Below are positions 8,367 through 16,912 of a stretch of DNA of 64,000 nucleotides, one piece after another. The position numbers were made by a program, and so were the translations under genes. The stretch is from contig CP051247.1 in the NCBI GenBank assembly GCA_017795105.1, positions 5,346,001 to 5,410,000 of the forward strand. The letters are read 5' to 3'. Position 1 is the stretch's first letter, and each line of letters begins with the position of its first letter. Source of the DNA: Planctomycetaceae bacterium (GTDB lineage: Bacteria; Planctomycetota; Planctomycetia; Planctomycetales; Planctomycetaceae). The notes below the pieces were generated by a model. It did not search any database. It was not told the origin of the DNA and saw only the letters and a list, made by a program, of their open reading frames with translations.

Positions 8367-11150
8367 TCAGTTCGCGGTGATGCCCAGCATCTGACTTTTC
8401 AGCTCGACCGGTTTCATCTCGGCTGCCAGCTCGCCATTGAAGCGGAAAATCTGGACTTCGAAAGACTTCTCCCCGTTGTCCATCACGACGACTTCCGAGA
8501 GCGGTGTGAACAGCTCCTGCTGCTGCCGGATTTGATCGAGCGCACGCTGGCCAAGTTCGTTGTCGGGTTGAACGACCAGCCAGCGAATCTGGAAATCGTG
8601 AGCCGCCGTTACGAGCGACTGCTCCGACTCCCGCAGAGCGTCATCACCGCGAACGTTGAACCGGACTCGCTCCGGATCGAGCAGACGCAACTGGGCCGTG
8701 AAGAGATGGTGGTCTTCACCGAAGCAGCCGAGGTTTCCTGATTCGTTCTCTTCGAGGCACGTTGTCAGCAGCGGCTTCATCTCATCGTAGCCACGCGGCG
8801 CGTTCATTGCGTTCAGTCGAGCCGAGTTCACCCCCAGTCCGGCCAGCACGAGCATCGCGACGATTCCCACAGGGCGAGCGTTCGTCGACAGCCAGGCAGC
8901 AAACGTTGTGGCCAGAATGGCCAGGAACGGAGTCGCGTAGGCGACAAAACGGATTTGTTTGTTGTCGAAGTAGGAGAACATCAGGTACCAGCATACCAAG
9001 CACCAGAGCCACAGTCCGTTCTGTTTCAGGCGATCGCGACTGCTGAGCACCACCAGGATTCCCGCCGCCGCACAGCAGAGGACGGGGATGGCGAACTGAG
9101 TGGGGATCAGCTCCAGATAATAGGTCCAGCCTTCGATGCTCCAGCGGTCGGCGACCCGGTGATGGTCGACGTAAATATTCCCCTGATTGCCAATCGACTG
9201 GGCAATATTGACCCGTCCGTATTTCAGGGTGAATGCCGCCAGCGGCAGTGAAAGCACGATCGTGCTCCCGGCGGCAATCCAGGTGCGGGCGTCTTTCAGC
9301 AGGTGGCGATGGCTGACCAGCAAATCGATTCCCATAGCCGCGAGCACGAACACAGCCGGCTGCTTCGTATACGCGATCGCTGCACAGAGTGTTCCCGCCA
9401 ACACCGCCTGCGACCAGTGCGTCCAGCCGTTGTTGGTCGTGACGTTTCGGTAAAGCCAGAGGGCCAGAAATGCCATCGCCATCGACGGGACTTCCAACAT
9501 GGTGGTATTCGTCAGGTCGAACATCACTGCAGTGGACAGGGCGAGCCCTACCGCGAGAACTGCGGAGACAACGGTGCTTTCACGTCGAACGGCGTAGAAC
9601 ATCGCCACAGCGAACAGAGCCGTGAAAAGGACCATGGTCAAACGGACGGCTTGAAGATCGGGACCAGTAGCCAGCATGACGGTTCCGGCTGTGGCGTGAA
9701 ACAAAGGTGGCCAGAAGGTGAGACCGAGCGCCGGATACTGGCGTTGATAGTCGAACGTGTAGCCAACCGGGTCCGAAGGGAGATCGTGAGCCATGTCGTG
9801 AAAGAAGATGCTCGTCATCACGTTATGAGCCTGATCGAGTCCGTCAATCTGTTGACGGTTCAGACTCCAGCCGGAAAGCACACAGGCCATGATTAGAACG
9901 GACACGGTTCCCGCTGTTGTGGCGAGTTTCGATCGAGATGCGGTTGTTGACTCCGCTTCCGGGGTTTCCTGTATCGTGGCCGGAGTGGACTCTGTCGGCA
10001 GGTCATTCTTTCGGAACGCGAAATGGTTGCTCAACAGGTAGTTCAGGGCAAATCCACTCAGGATGCCGGCAACGGCGGCGACGATTGGCGAGTGAACCAC
10101 GGACGCAGCGTAATGCCAGAGCGCGGTCGAAACACCCCATGAGATCAGGGCTCCGAGAGAGCAGGAAAGGCAAAACTTGAGGTATTGTTTCCAGGCGGAT
10201 TCCCCGCGACGATCGGAGAACGTCAGCCAACGGTTGCCTGCGAAGTTCCACGTCATCGCGCCGGCAATCGCACCGGCTCGTGCAATTGGAAACTGAACCC
10301 AGAGCATGAGCAGAGTCAACAGCAGCAGATCAACAATGACGCCGGAAGCACCGACGACGGCGAACGCGAGCGGCGTGAACCACTTCCCGAGCTGGAACTT
10401 GTAAAGACGCCCCAGGTGACGGATGTAGTTGAGCTGCTCTTTCAGCGAGAGTTTGCTTTCGCCATGCAATCGGTCGCGAAAATGGATCGGCACTTCGCAA
10501 ACGTTGCGGCAGCCGCATTTCACCATTAGCTCCAGACCGATTTTGTATCCAATCGGATTGAGAGCTTCCGCGCTCTCGAAGGTTGATCGACGCAGGGCGA
10601 AGAACCCGGCCATCGGATCCTTTGCGTTCGTCAGTCCTCGCGAGAGCCAGGTGGCGACCTGAGAGTTGATCCAGCGGAACAGACTCCAGTCATCATCGGT
10701 GGTTCCCCCAGACACATACCGGCTGCCGATGACGAAATCGCCCTGTTGTTCCAGAATCGCAGCGACCAGTTCCGGGACTTTCTCCGGGGGGTGGGACAGA
10801 TCGGCATCCATGACCAGCAGGACATCGCCGCTGGCGTGCCGCATACCGTGAATGACCGCACTGGAAAGACCACGGTCTTCGGTGCGAACGAGCAGCCGCA
10901 CCGGCCACGATTCTGCCAGTTTGCTGCAGGCTTCGGGGGTCGCGTCCGGGCTGTTGTCGTCGACGATGATAATCTCAAAGCTGATCCCCGATGTCTCCAG
11001 TTCTCCAGCGACCTGCGGCACGAGTACAGGCAGGTTTTCCGCTTCCCGGTAAGTCGGGACGATGATGGAGACAATGGGAGCGGCGGGAGCGTCGGAACTG
11101 CTCGCCGCGATCTGAGTCTCGGAAGTCTTCGAATTCGAAGCGATGGTCAT
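8367..11150 (-). CDS. GT2-GtrA-GT39 fusion glycosyltransferase
   Basis: A 927-residue membrane protein with three modules. Residues 26-250 form a GT2 domain like dolichol-phosphate mannosyl synthase (IVSIIVPTYREAENLP, VDDNSPD, VMDADLSHPPE, GSRY). Residues 256-380 form a GtrA-like four-helix flippase domain (LAFAVVGASGVIVD, WNFAGNRWLTF). Residues about 406-760 form a GT-C multi-pass region like the GT39/ArnT family, with an acidic first loop (DGLDQAHN), followed by a soluble C-terminal part. Together these would make a polyprenol-phosphate sugar, move it across the membrane and transfer it outside. That combined role is inferred from the domain order. The ATG at 11150 was chosen because the GT2 domain starts 25 residues later. 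SD is weak. Confidence 0.88.
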   Translation of the reverse strand: MTIASNSKTSETQIAASSSDAPAAPIVSIIVPTYREAENLPVLVPQVAGELETSGISFEIIIVDDNSPDATPEACSKLAESWPVRLLVRTEDRGLSSAVIHGMRHASGDVLLVMDADLSHPPEKVPELVAAILEQQGDFVIGSRYVSGGTTDDDWSLFRWINSQVATWLSRGLTNAKDPMAGFFALRRSTFESAEALNPIGYKIGLELMVKCGCRNVCEVPIHFRDRLHGESKLSLKEQLNYIRHLGRLYKFQLGKWFTPLAFAVVGASGVIVDLLLLTLLMLWVQFPIARAGAIAGAMTWNFAGNRWLTFSDRRGESAWKQYLKFCLSCSLGALISWGVSTALWHYAASVVHSPIVAAVAGILSGFALNYLLSNHFAFRKNDLPTESTPATIQETPEAESTTASRSKLATTAGTVSVLIMACVLSGWSLNRQQIDGLDQAHNVMTSIFFHDMAHDLPSDPVGYTFDYQRQYPALGLTFWPPLFHATAGTVMLATGPDLQAVRLTMVLFTALFAVAMFYAVRRESTVVSAVLAVGLALSTAVMFDLTNTTMLEVPSMAMAFLALWLYRNVTTNNGWTHWSQAVLAGTLCAAIAYTKQPAVFVLAAMGIDLLVSHRHLLKDARTWIAAGSTIVLSLPLAAFTLKYGRVNIAQSIGNQGNIYVDHHRVADRWSIEGWTYYLELIPTQFAIPVLCCAAAGILVVLSSRDRLKQNGLWLWCLVCWYLMFSYFDNKQIRFVAYATPFLAILATTFAAWLSTNARPVGIVAMLVLAGLGVNSARLNAMNAPRGYDEMKPLLTTCLEENESGNLGCFGEDHHLFTAQLRLLDPERVRFNVRGDDALRESEQSLVTAAHDFQIRWLVVQPDNELGQRALDQIRQQQELFTPLSEVVVMDNGEKSFEVQIFRFNGELAAEMKPVELKSQMLGITAN

Positions 11151-11407
11151 GATCAATTTCCAACGGACGATGAGGGATGACAATGAGTCGACGACTAAGG
11201 TAAAGCGGGGGGAGAGCGGTGAAAGACTTCTTTCAGGGGCGCTCACTGATCTTTCGAGCATGCCGGCAGGTCGTGCCCGTCTCGCCGGGTGTGACAGGCT
11301 GTTGCGTTCTGGCAACATCGGACTCGAGAGTCATATTGACCGAATGCCACAAATCGGTTAATCCACCGCATTTACCGCAATCTCCCGGCTGTAGTCCTCT
11401 GCTTCTC

Positions 11408-12277
11408 ATGGTCTCCGAAACTGCTTCCCAACCTGTTGCCGTCAACCTTCTCGCGGTTGGTGCGAGCTGTCCGGACTGGGATCACCTTGTCCAGCAGTTG
11501 AAAGTATGCGGTCTCCAGCTGGTCGAGGCGCAATGGGTGGCCGAATTTTCCGAAGCGTTTCCGTTCTTACGGTCCGAAGCCTGGGATTGTCTTGTCATCA
11601 CCGTCGATCGAGACCAGCAGATCGCTGTGGAGCGGGGCCTGGACGCGCTTCAGGAAATGCAGTTGCAGCCTGCCACGATTCTTTCAGGAGCCGTCGATGT
11701 CGAACGCTGGCTGCCCGTCTGTCGCCGTGTTGAAGCAATCCTCTCAACCGAACCGGAGAGCTGGTTCGGTGATCAGATCGGCCTGCTGATTGAACGGGCA
11801 CTGCGGGCGCAGGCGCTTCGCAGCGAGTTGCGAATGGCTCGACACGAACTCCGGCTGCGGGCCGATCGTGATCGGGAAGAAGCCGAGCTGATTCTCTCCC
11901 AGCAGCACCGGCTGCTTCATGAGATCGTTCGTCCGGAACCGGAGCGGGCCGAAACCCCGCCCATCTCTTCCAGTCTCATTCCCGCAGCCGATACGCCCGA
12001 ATTGAGTCGCTTTCAGCCGCGTTACGATCAGCTACTGAAAAAGGTGATCCTGGACGGAATGCGAAGCAGTCAGCAGGAGTTGAGGTCAGCCATTGCCGAG
12101 TTCCGTTCAACGCTCGCTTCGCCGGGGCAACTGCTCTCGGTACATCTGAAAGCCGTGGAGTCGTTATTGACCGGAACCGGAAACCGCAGTTCGCGGCACA
12201 TTTTGCAGCGAGCCGATCAATTGCTTGTCGAGGCGATGGTGTGTCTTGCAGAAGACTACCGCCGAAACGCCGCGTGA
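11408..12277 (+). CDS. Unknown protein with coiled coil, possibly degenerate receiver N-terminus
   Basis: A 289-residue product starting at ATG 11408; the upstream frame extends to 11219, but that part is low-quality and no Shine-Dalgarno is seen at either place. The first 125 residues alternate hydrophobic strands and helices (VNLLAVGASCPDWDHLVQQL, WDCLVITVD, PATILSG), suggesting a response-regulator-like alpha/beta fold, but no phosphorylatable Asp pocket is evident. A strongly charged helical stretch follows (about 130-185, LRSELRMARHELRLRADRD) with coiled-coil character, then a C-terminal helical region. There is no signal peptide, so it is cytoplasmic. It converges with the DUF1501 gene. 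No function is assigned. Confidence 0.65.
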   Translation: MVSETASQPVAVNLLAVGASCPDWDHLVQQLKVCGLQLVEAQWVAEFSEAFPFLRSEAWDCLVITVDRDQQIAVERGLDALQEMQLQPATILSGAVDVERWLPVCRRVEAILSTEPESWFGDQIGLLIERALRAQALRSELRMARHELRLRADRDREEAELILSQQHRLLHEIVRPEPERAETPPISSSLIPAADTPELSRFQPRYDQLLKKVILDGMRSSQQELRSAIAEFRSTLASPGQLLSVHLKAVESLLTGTGNRSSRHILQRADQLLVEAMVCLAEDYRRNAA

Positions 12278-12306
12278 TGGTGGCGGACTCATCTCAGAGT
12301 CTGCAG

Positions 12307-13593
12307 TTAAGTCTGCATGAGCTGAGGTAACGGCGTTCCTTCACACAGATAAAGCGGACGACCGATCGGTGTCATCAGCTCTTTGTCGGGATCGATTGAA
12401 AGCTGACTCAGAATGGTCGCATACAGGTCCTGGATCTTGACCGGATCGGCTGGATCCTTGTTCTCACCGGTCGGATCGGTCTCTCCGATAACAACACCCG
12501 ATCGCAATCCGCCGCCGCCGACAACCGCACTGAAGCCGCTCGGCCAGTGATCCCGGCCGTCGAGCGGGTTGATTCGCGGGGTTCGACCGAACTCCCCGAT
12601 GCAAAGGACGATCGTCGAGTCGTAGAGATCGCGTTGCCGCAGATCGTCGATGAGAGCGGCGAAGGCCGGATCGAGTTCGGCTGCTCGACTTTGATGAGCT
12701 TCAAAGTTGTTCGCATGCGAATCGAACCCGCTCAGCGTCACTTCCACGGAGCGGACACCCGTTTCAATCAATCGACGCGCGACAAGGCAACCTCGCCCGA
12801 AGCGGGTGTCTCCGTATCGCTGACGAGTCGGCTCAGGTTCATCTTCGATTTCGAACGCTTTGAGTTGATCGGAGTTCATCATCGTCAGCGCCTGTTCGAC
12901 AGTCCGCTGATGCATTGTTCGATCGGCCAGCTGGCCGCGACCTTTGCGGAAGGAATTCGACAGCATCGACAAACCTTCGATCCGATTGTCCTGCCGACGG
13001 TCGCCGACGCGGGGCCGCATGTTGTGCAGCCCCTGACCAGGCTCGAAGATCCGGAACGCGTCGTACTCATCACCCAGGTAGCCGCCACGGCCGGGCCACT
13101 GACCTCCCCCCAGTGAGACATAGGCGGGGATCTCCAGCGATGAACCCTTCAATTCATGGGGAATGAGCGCTCCGATCGCCGGATGACGTACCGTCGGATC
13201 GGGACGATATCCTGTCTTCACAAAATAGGTCCCTCGTTCATGATCACCTTCCTTGCTCACCAGCGAACGAATGACCGAAACGTGCTGCAGCTGTTCTGCC
13301 ATCAACGGAAGTAGAGCGGCAATCTGAGTGCCCGGAATCGTTGTGTCGATCGCCTGAGTTGGACCCCCAATTGCGGTGCCGGGATGCGGATCCCACGTTT
13401 CGAGCTGGCTTGGTCCGCCGTGCATCCAGAGGGTAATCAACGATGTCGCGCGTTCGTGACCACGTTTGTCGGCCGCGCGGCTCGACATTCCGGGAAGGAC
13501 GAAGGACAACCCGAGTCCGGCAGAGAGCGAGAGCAACTCGCGACGCCGCAAACTGCTGTTCCAGGTGTCCGTCGGTAGAGAAAAAAGATTCAT
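12307..13593 (-). CDS. DUF1501 domain protein (Tat-exported, sulfatase-like fold)
   Basis: A 428-residue product of a family very abundant in Planctomycetes, related in fold to alkaline phosphatases and sulfatases. The N-terminus has SLRRRELLSLSAGLGLSFVLPG, a Tat-type twin-arginine signal. Family motifs are SLITLWMHGGPSQLETWDPHPG, RGTYFVKTGYR, HPAIGAL, GYLGDEYDAF, VTLSGFDSHANNF and CIGEFGRTPRINPLDGRDHWPSGF. It starts 18 bases after the DUF1549 gene on the same strand, the classic planctomycete pair, so the two are almost certainly co-transcribed. The role is probably in degradation of polysaccharides or other exported substrates; that is inferred from the family, not shown here. Confidence 0.93.
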   Translation of the reverse strand: MNLFSLPTDTWNSSLRRRELLSLSAGLGLSFVLPGMSSRAADKRGHERATSLITLWMHGGPSQLETWDPHPGTAIGGPTQAIDTTIPGTQIAALLPLMAEQLQHVSVIRSLVSKEGDHERGTYFVKTGYRPDPTVRHPAIGALIPHELKGSSLEIPAYVSLGGGQWPGRGGYLGDEYDAFRIFEPGQGLHNMRPRVGDRRQDNRIEGLSMLSNSFRKGRGQLADRTMHQRTVEQALTMMNSDQLKAFEIEDEPEPTRQRYGDTRFGRGCLVARRLIETGVRSVEVTLSGFDSHANNFEAHQSRAAELDPAFAALIDDLRQRDLYDSTIVLCIGEFGRTPRINPLDGRDHWPSGFSAVVGGGGLRSGVVIGETDPTGENKDPADPVKIQDLYATILSQLSIDPDKELMTPIGRPLYLCEGTPLPQLMQT

Positions 13594-13611
13594 CGGTCGA
13601 TTCCGTGGGGA

Positions 13612-15255
13612 TCAATGGTTCCAGGAGAACTCCGGCGAGTTGATCAAAATCCAGTACAGATCGTGTGCACGTTCGCCCGGCTTCCGCGAATTGTCTTCCA
13701 TCCATTCGTCGAGAAAATAGCGAGCCTCGTCCGCGTTGGGACGTCGGGAGAGACAGGTGAGGAAACAGGTCTCAAGGAGGACTTCGGGAGAACCGGCGGC
13801 GATCGCAATCCGAGGCGTGGCATTCAACGGATTTGGTTTGATCGAATCTCCGAACAGTCGGCCGTTCATGCGAAGCAGGGCCTGAGGAACCGTTCCCGAC
13901 CGCTCTTCGAATTCCTCGGCTCCCAGATCTCCGTACTCGTTCAGGAAATCATTTTCGTTAATGAGCCGGAGCGTTCGCGTGAGCAGATGCGAGTTCTGGT
14001 CGAGCGTTTTGATCGAAGTCGCCTGCATCATCGAGCCGACGATCTGCTCTGGCCGCAAGCGAACCAGCGGGAAGACGGCCCAGTTGTCGACATGCACTTT
14101 CAGCTCGTCGTCGGGAACATCGGTGATCGACGACAGACGGAAGACATCCAGAGCGGCGATGGTCTGGACCATGGCCGCGACGTCGAAACCAGACTTCACG
14201 AAGGCGTCGGCCAGCATATCGAGGGGAATCGGATCGGAGGCGGCATCTGGCTCCGGATCGGGCAGGTCATCGATCCGGGCGTAATACGGAGCCCCTTCCG
14301 ACCAGGCCTTTCCGAACATCTGTGCCCAGATGCGATTCACCGCTGCGCGGGCGAAGCGCCTGTTATCGGGGCTTGTGCACCAGGTGGCGAGTCGCTCGCG
14401 TCGGGTGCCCTGATCCGGTTTCCATTCCGGATTAAACGGCACGGCAGGACTGACTTCGCGATCTTCAAGCGTCTGCGTGTCTTCAATGCTGTAGACCGCG
14501 TCGGGATCATCGGCGATGCCGAATGGGGAGATGCGAGTCTGTCCGTAGAACGCCGCGAGCTGTTCGAACTGTTGCTGTTTCCAGTCGGCGAACGGGTGGT
14601 CGTGGCACTGAGCACAGTCAATTCGCTGGCCGAGGACGGCTCGTACCGTTTTGCCGGCCAGCTTGTTCTCGTCAATGTCGCCATCGTTCACGGCATGGGT
14701 GACGAAGTTCGTCGCTGGCTCGCCGGTCCACAGTCCTTCCCTGGCGATCATCTCGCGGATCATCTCATCGTACGGGCGGTTGTCCTGAATCTGTTCGGCG
14801 ATCCAGTTCTTGAACCGGTCGCGACGAAACACGAGGAACGGCTCCTGCTGTGTCCCGACGAAGGCTCTGGTGAGTCGTTCTGCAAAGTAATCGCCATAGC
14901 GAGAATCGTTCAGCATTTCCCGGCACCAGAGTGCGAGCCGTTGTGGCCGACGGTCGGCTTCAAATCGCCGGATCTCCTCAAGCGACGGGATTGTTCCATG
15001 CAGTGCCAGCGAGAGGCGTCGCAGGACCGTTAAATCATCGGCAACGTCAGCTCGAATGAATCCCTGCGCTTCCCAGGACTTCGCATACCAGGCGTTAATC
15101 TGGTCGATGACCGACTGATTCGGAATGGCTATCTCACGCGGGGCGTCGTCAGCGATTCTCGCTTCGACGGTCGGGAAGGCGGTGGCACGAATCATCGCTC
15201 CCAGCGCGATCACGAGGGCCAGAGCCGGTCCATAGATTTTCAAGCGTTTGAACAT
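13612..15255 (-). CDS. DUF1549/DUF1553 protein with CxxCH motif
   Basis: A 547-residue exported product. A hydrophobic N-terminus (about 1-30) acts as signal or anchor. DUF1549 covers roughly 45-245, with WYAKSWEAQGFIRADVADDLTVLRRLSLALHGTIPS and the CAQCHDHPFADW segment, a CxxCH sequence typical of the family and often called cytochrome-like. DUF1553 covers roughly 260-530, with NRRFARAAVNRIWAQMFGKA and the RPEQIVGSMMQAT segment. RBS GGAG lies five bases before the ATG. It is the upstream partner of the DUF1501 gene. This copy lacks the large N-terminal cytochrome c and concanavalin modules seen in longer PSCyt proteins, so it is the short version. Confidence 0.93.
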   Translation of the reverse strand: MFKRLKIYGPALALVIALGAMIRATAFPTVEARIADDAPREIAIPNQSVIDQINAWYAKSWEAQGFIRADVADDLTVLRRLSLALHGTIPSLEEIRRFEADRRPQRLALWCREMLNDSRYGDYFAERLTRAFVGTQQEPFLVFRRDRFKNWIAEQIQDNRPYDEMIREMIAREGLWTGEPATNFVTHAVNDGDIDENKLAGKTVRAVLGQRIDCAQCHDHPFADWKQQQFEQLAAFYGQTRISPFGIADDPDAVYSIEDTQTLEDREVSPAVPFNPEWKPDQGTRRERLATWCTSPDNRRFARAAVNRIWAQMFGKAWSEGAPYYARIDDLPDPEPDAASDPIPLDMLADAFVKSGFDVAAMVQTIAALDVFRLSSITDVPDDELKVHVDNWAVFPLVRLRPEQIVGSMMQATSIKTLDQNSHLLTRTLRLINENDFLNEYGDLGAEEFEERSGTVPQALLRMNGRLFGDSIKPNPLNATPRIAIAAGSPEVLLETCFLTCLSRRPNADEARYFLDEWMEDNSRKPGERAHDLYWILINSPEFSWNH

Positions 15256-15428
15256 CTCCGCTCCACCGGAGAGAGGGGCGTTTGTTGGAAAGGATACTTA
15301 TCTTACCTTTCCGGAAACCGTTCCGGTTTCACGATTTCGCAAAACCGGAGACGATCAGGTTGGGTAATAATACGCGGGCAGGACAGCCTGCCGAACAATG
15401 CTCGTAGTTCCGTACGCTGGCTGATTCG

Positions 15429-16649
15429 ATGGCACACCCGACCCCGGCAATCATGACCGACGAAACAAGCGACGATCCGATTCCGGCTGGGGCTTCACGC
15501 GTCGAGATTTCCGAGAACCCGAAGCGGCTCCGGCGGTCCTCTCGCGTTGTTCGTCTGGTTCGGGGAGCCGGCCGAACGGTGAAGAAGTTTCTCGTCGCGG
15601 CGTTCAGCCTCTTCTCGCTGGTCATTCTGCTGGCCGTTGTCGCTGCTGTGCCGATTCTAAACCTGTGGGCGCTTGGGTATCTGATTCAGGCTGAAGGAAA
15701 CATCGCCCGCACCGGTCAGTTCAAATCGGCATTCCCGCTACTCGGACGGGCCCGCCAACTCGGGGGAACGTTGCTCGGAGTCGCCGTGATAATTCTGCCG
15801 CTGCGCTATCTCGGCGGATTTGCCAGCGACATGGCGTTGATCGACCCGACCTCGGGCTCGACTCGTTTTCTGCAGGTACTGACGACCATTGCCGCAATCG
15901 CAGCCTTCATTCATTTGACGGCTGCCCTGAGCGTCGGGCAGGGAGGATTTCGATTTTTCCGGCCGTGGCGAAATCTAAAGCGGCTCTACCGCGAAGGACG
16001 ATCGGGGGGCTTCCTCGAAACACGCTCAACTGCAGTTGCGGAGTTCGTGAGCGATCTGGAAATCCGACGAAACTTTATGCTTGGTCTGCTGGGCGCGGCT
16101 GGCGTACTGATGTGGACGCTTTTGCCAACGGGGCTTTATGCCTCGGCGAATGCTCCGCAGGGCCCGCAAATCCTGGTGACTCTCTTCGGCGGAGTGCTCC
16201 TGGCTCTGGTTTGCAGTTGGGCTCCAATTCTGCAGGCGGGATTCGCGCGCGACGAAAAGTTCTCGGCTTACCGACATCTTTCGGACGCCAGGTCGCTCTT
16301 CCGAAAGGCTCCACTTCTGTGGACGCTCGCTTTGCTCGTCGGTTATGCATTGAGTCTGGTGCTTTACCTGTTCAAGATCGTTGCTCCGCCGCAGGATGCA
16401 TTGTGGATGATGACCATCGTCTTCATCGCAGCCATCTACCCGGCCCGACTCTTCGTCGGCTGGGTCTACTACTGGTCGACCACGCGAACGAAGGAGCCGC
16501 ATCGCCTGTGGCGCTGGTTCTGGAGCCTCGTTTCCCTGGCCGTTTGCGGCTTTTATGTCTTCCTGCTCTTCTTCACACGGAACATTGGAGCGCAGGGAAA
16601 GCTGGTCCTCTTTGAACAGCCACTGCTGTTGATCCCCTCACCGTTCTAG
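15429..16649 (+). CDS. Multi-pass membrane protein of unknown function
   Basis: A 406-residue product with a cytoplasmic Pro/Arg-rich head (about 1-55) followed by at least six hydrophobic segments. The first is VILLAVVAAVPILNLWALGYL, followed by a loop LIQAEGNIARTGQFKSAFPLLGRARQLGG and further helices through LVSLAVCGFYVFLLFF. This resembles poorly characterised planctomycete/actinobacterial membrane families related to DUF4013; I am not sure of the family. The start could also be ATG 15453, eight codons later; neither has a clear Shine-Dalgarno. The gene is divergent from the DUF1549 gene. A palindromic repeat element begins a few bases after its stop. Confidence 0.75.
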   Translation: MAHPTPAIMTDETSDDPIPAGASRVEISENPKRLRRSSRVVRLVRGAGRTVKKFLVAAFSLFSLVILLAVVAAVPILNLWALGYLIQAEGNIARTGQFKSAFPLLGRARQLGGTLLGVAVIILPLRYLGGFASDMALIDPTSGSTRFLQVLTTIAAIAAFIHLTAALSVGQGGFRFFRPWRNLKRLYREGRSGGFLETRSTAVAEFVSDLEIRRNFMLGLLGAAGVLMWTLLPTGLYASANAPQGPQILVTLFGGVLLALVCSWAPILQAGFARDEKFSAYRHLSDARSLFRKAPLLWTLALLVGYALSLVLYLFKIVAPPQDALWMMTIVFIAAIYPARLFVGWVYYWSTTRTKEPHRLWRWFWSLVSLAVCGFYVFLLFFTRNIGAQGKLVLFEQPLLLIPSPF

Positions 16650-16653
16650 ATTC

Positions 16654-16792
16654 GTACCGGCGGCATCCTGCCGCCGAATGTCTGTTGGCACGGGAAAGAG
16701 CAAAACCTGCTTCTCGGAAATTGGCCGTGATCGTTCCCGAAAAGCCGAATGCGGTGAGACGTGTCCATTCGGCGGCAGGATGCCGCCGCTAC
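16654..16792. repeat. REPIN-like element A (paired palindromes)
   Basis: Left unit: foot GTAC at 16654-16657 then palindrome CGGCGGCA-TCC-TGCCGCCG at 16658-16676. Right unit: palindrome CGGCGGCA-GGA-TGCCGCCG at 16770-16788 then CTAC, the reverse complement of GTAG, at 16789-16792. The two units face each other over about 93 bases of unrelated sequence, the REP-doublet layout. Confidence 0.8.
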
Positions 16793-16854
16793 GGGGCGTT
16801 CTTTTTGAGGCGTTGATTGCAGTGGGGGATCTTCTGGTTCGTGAAACCGCATTG

Positions 16855-16878
16855 CATGCCCACGCGAGCGTGGGCATG
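16855..16878. repeat. Palindromic repeat, CATGCCCACGC family
   Basis: Perfect 11-base arms CATGCCCACGC/GCGTGGGCATG around a two-base loop, followed by GCACC. A second copy with a four-base loop lies at 51189-51212. No inverted partner was found next to this one. Confidence 0.7.
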
Positions 16879-16912
16879 GCACCCTGAAGATGAGAATCGC
16901 GGGGGTATCGAT

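Noticed and set aside
13615..15033. 472-codon plus-strand frame opposite DUF1549/DUF1553
   Set aside because: Antisense to a clear family member; no motifs and no start signal.
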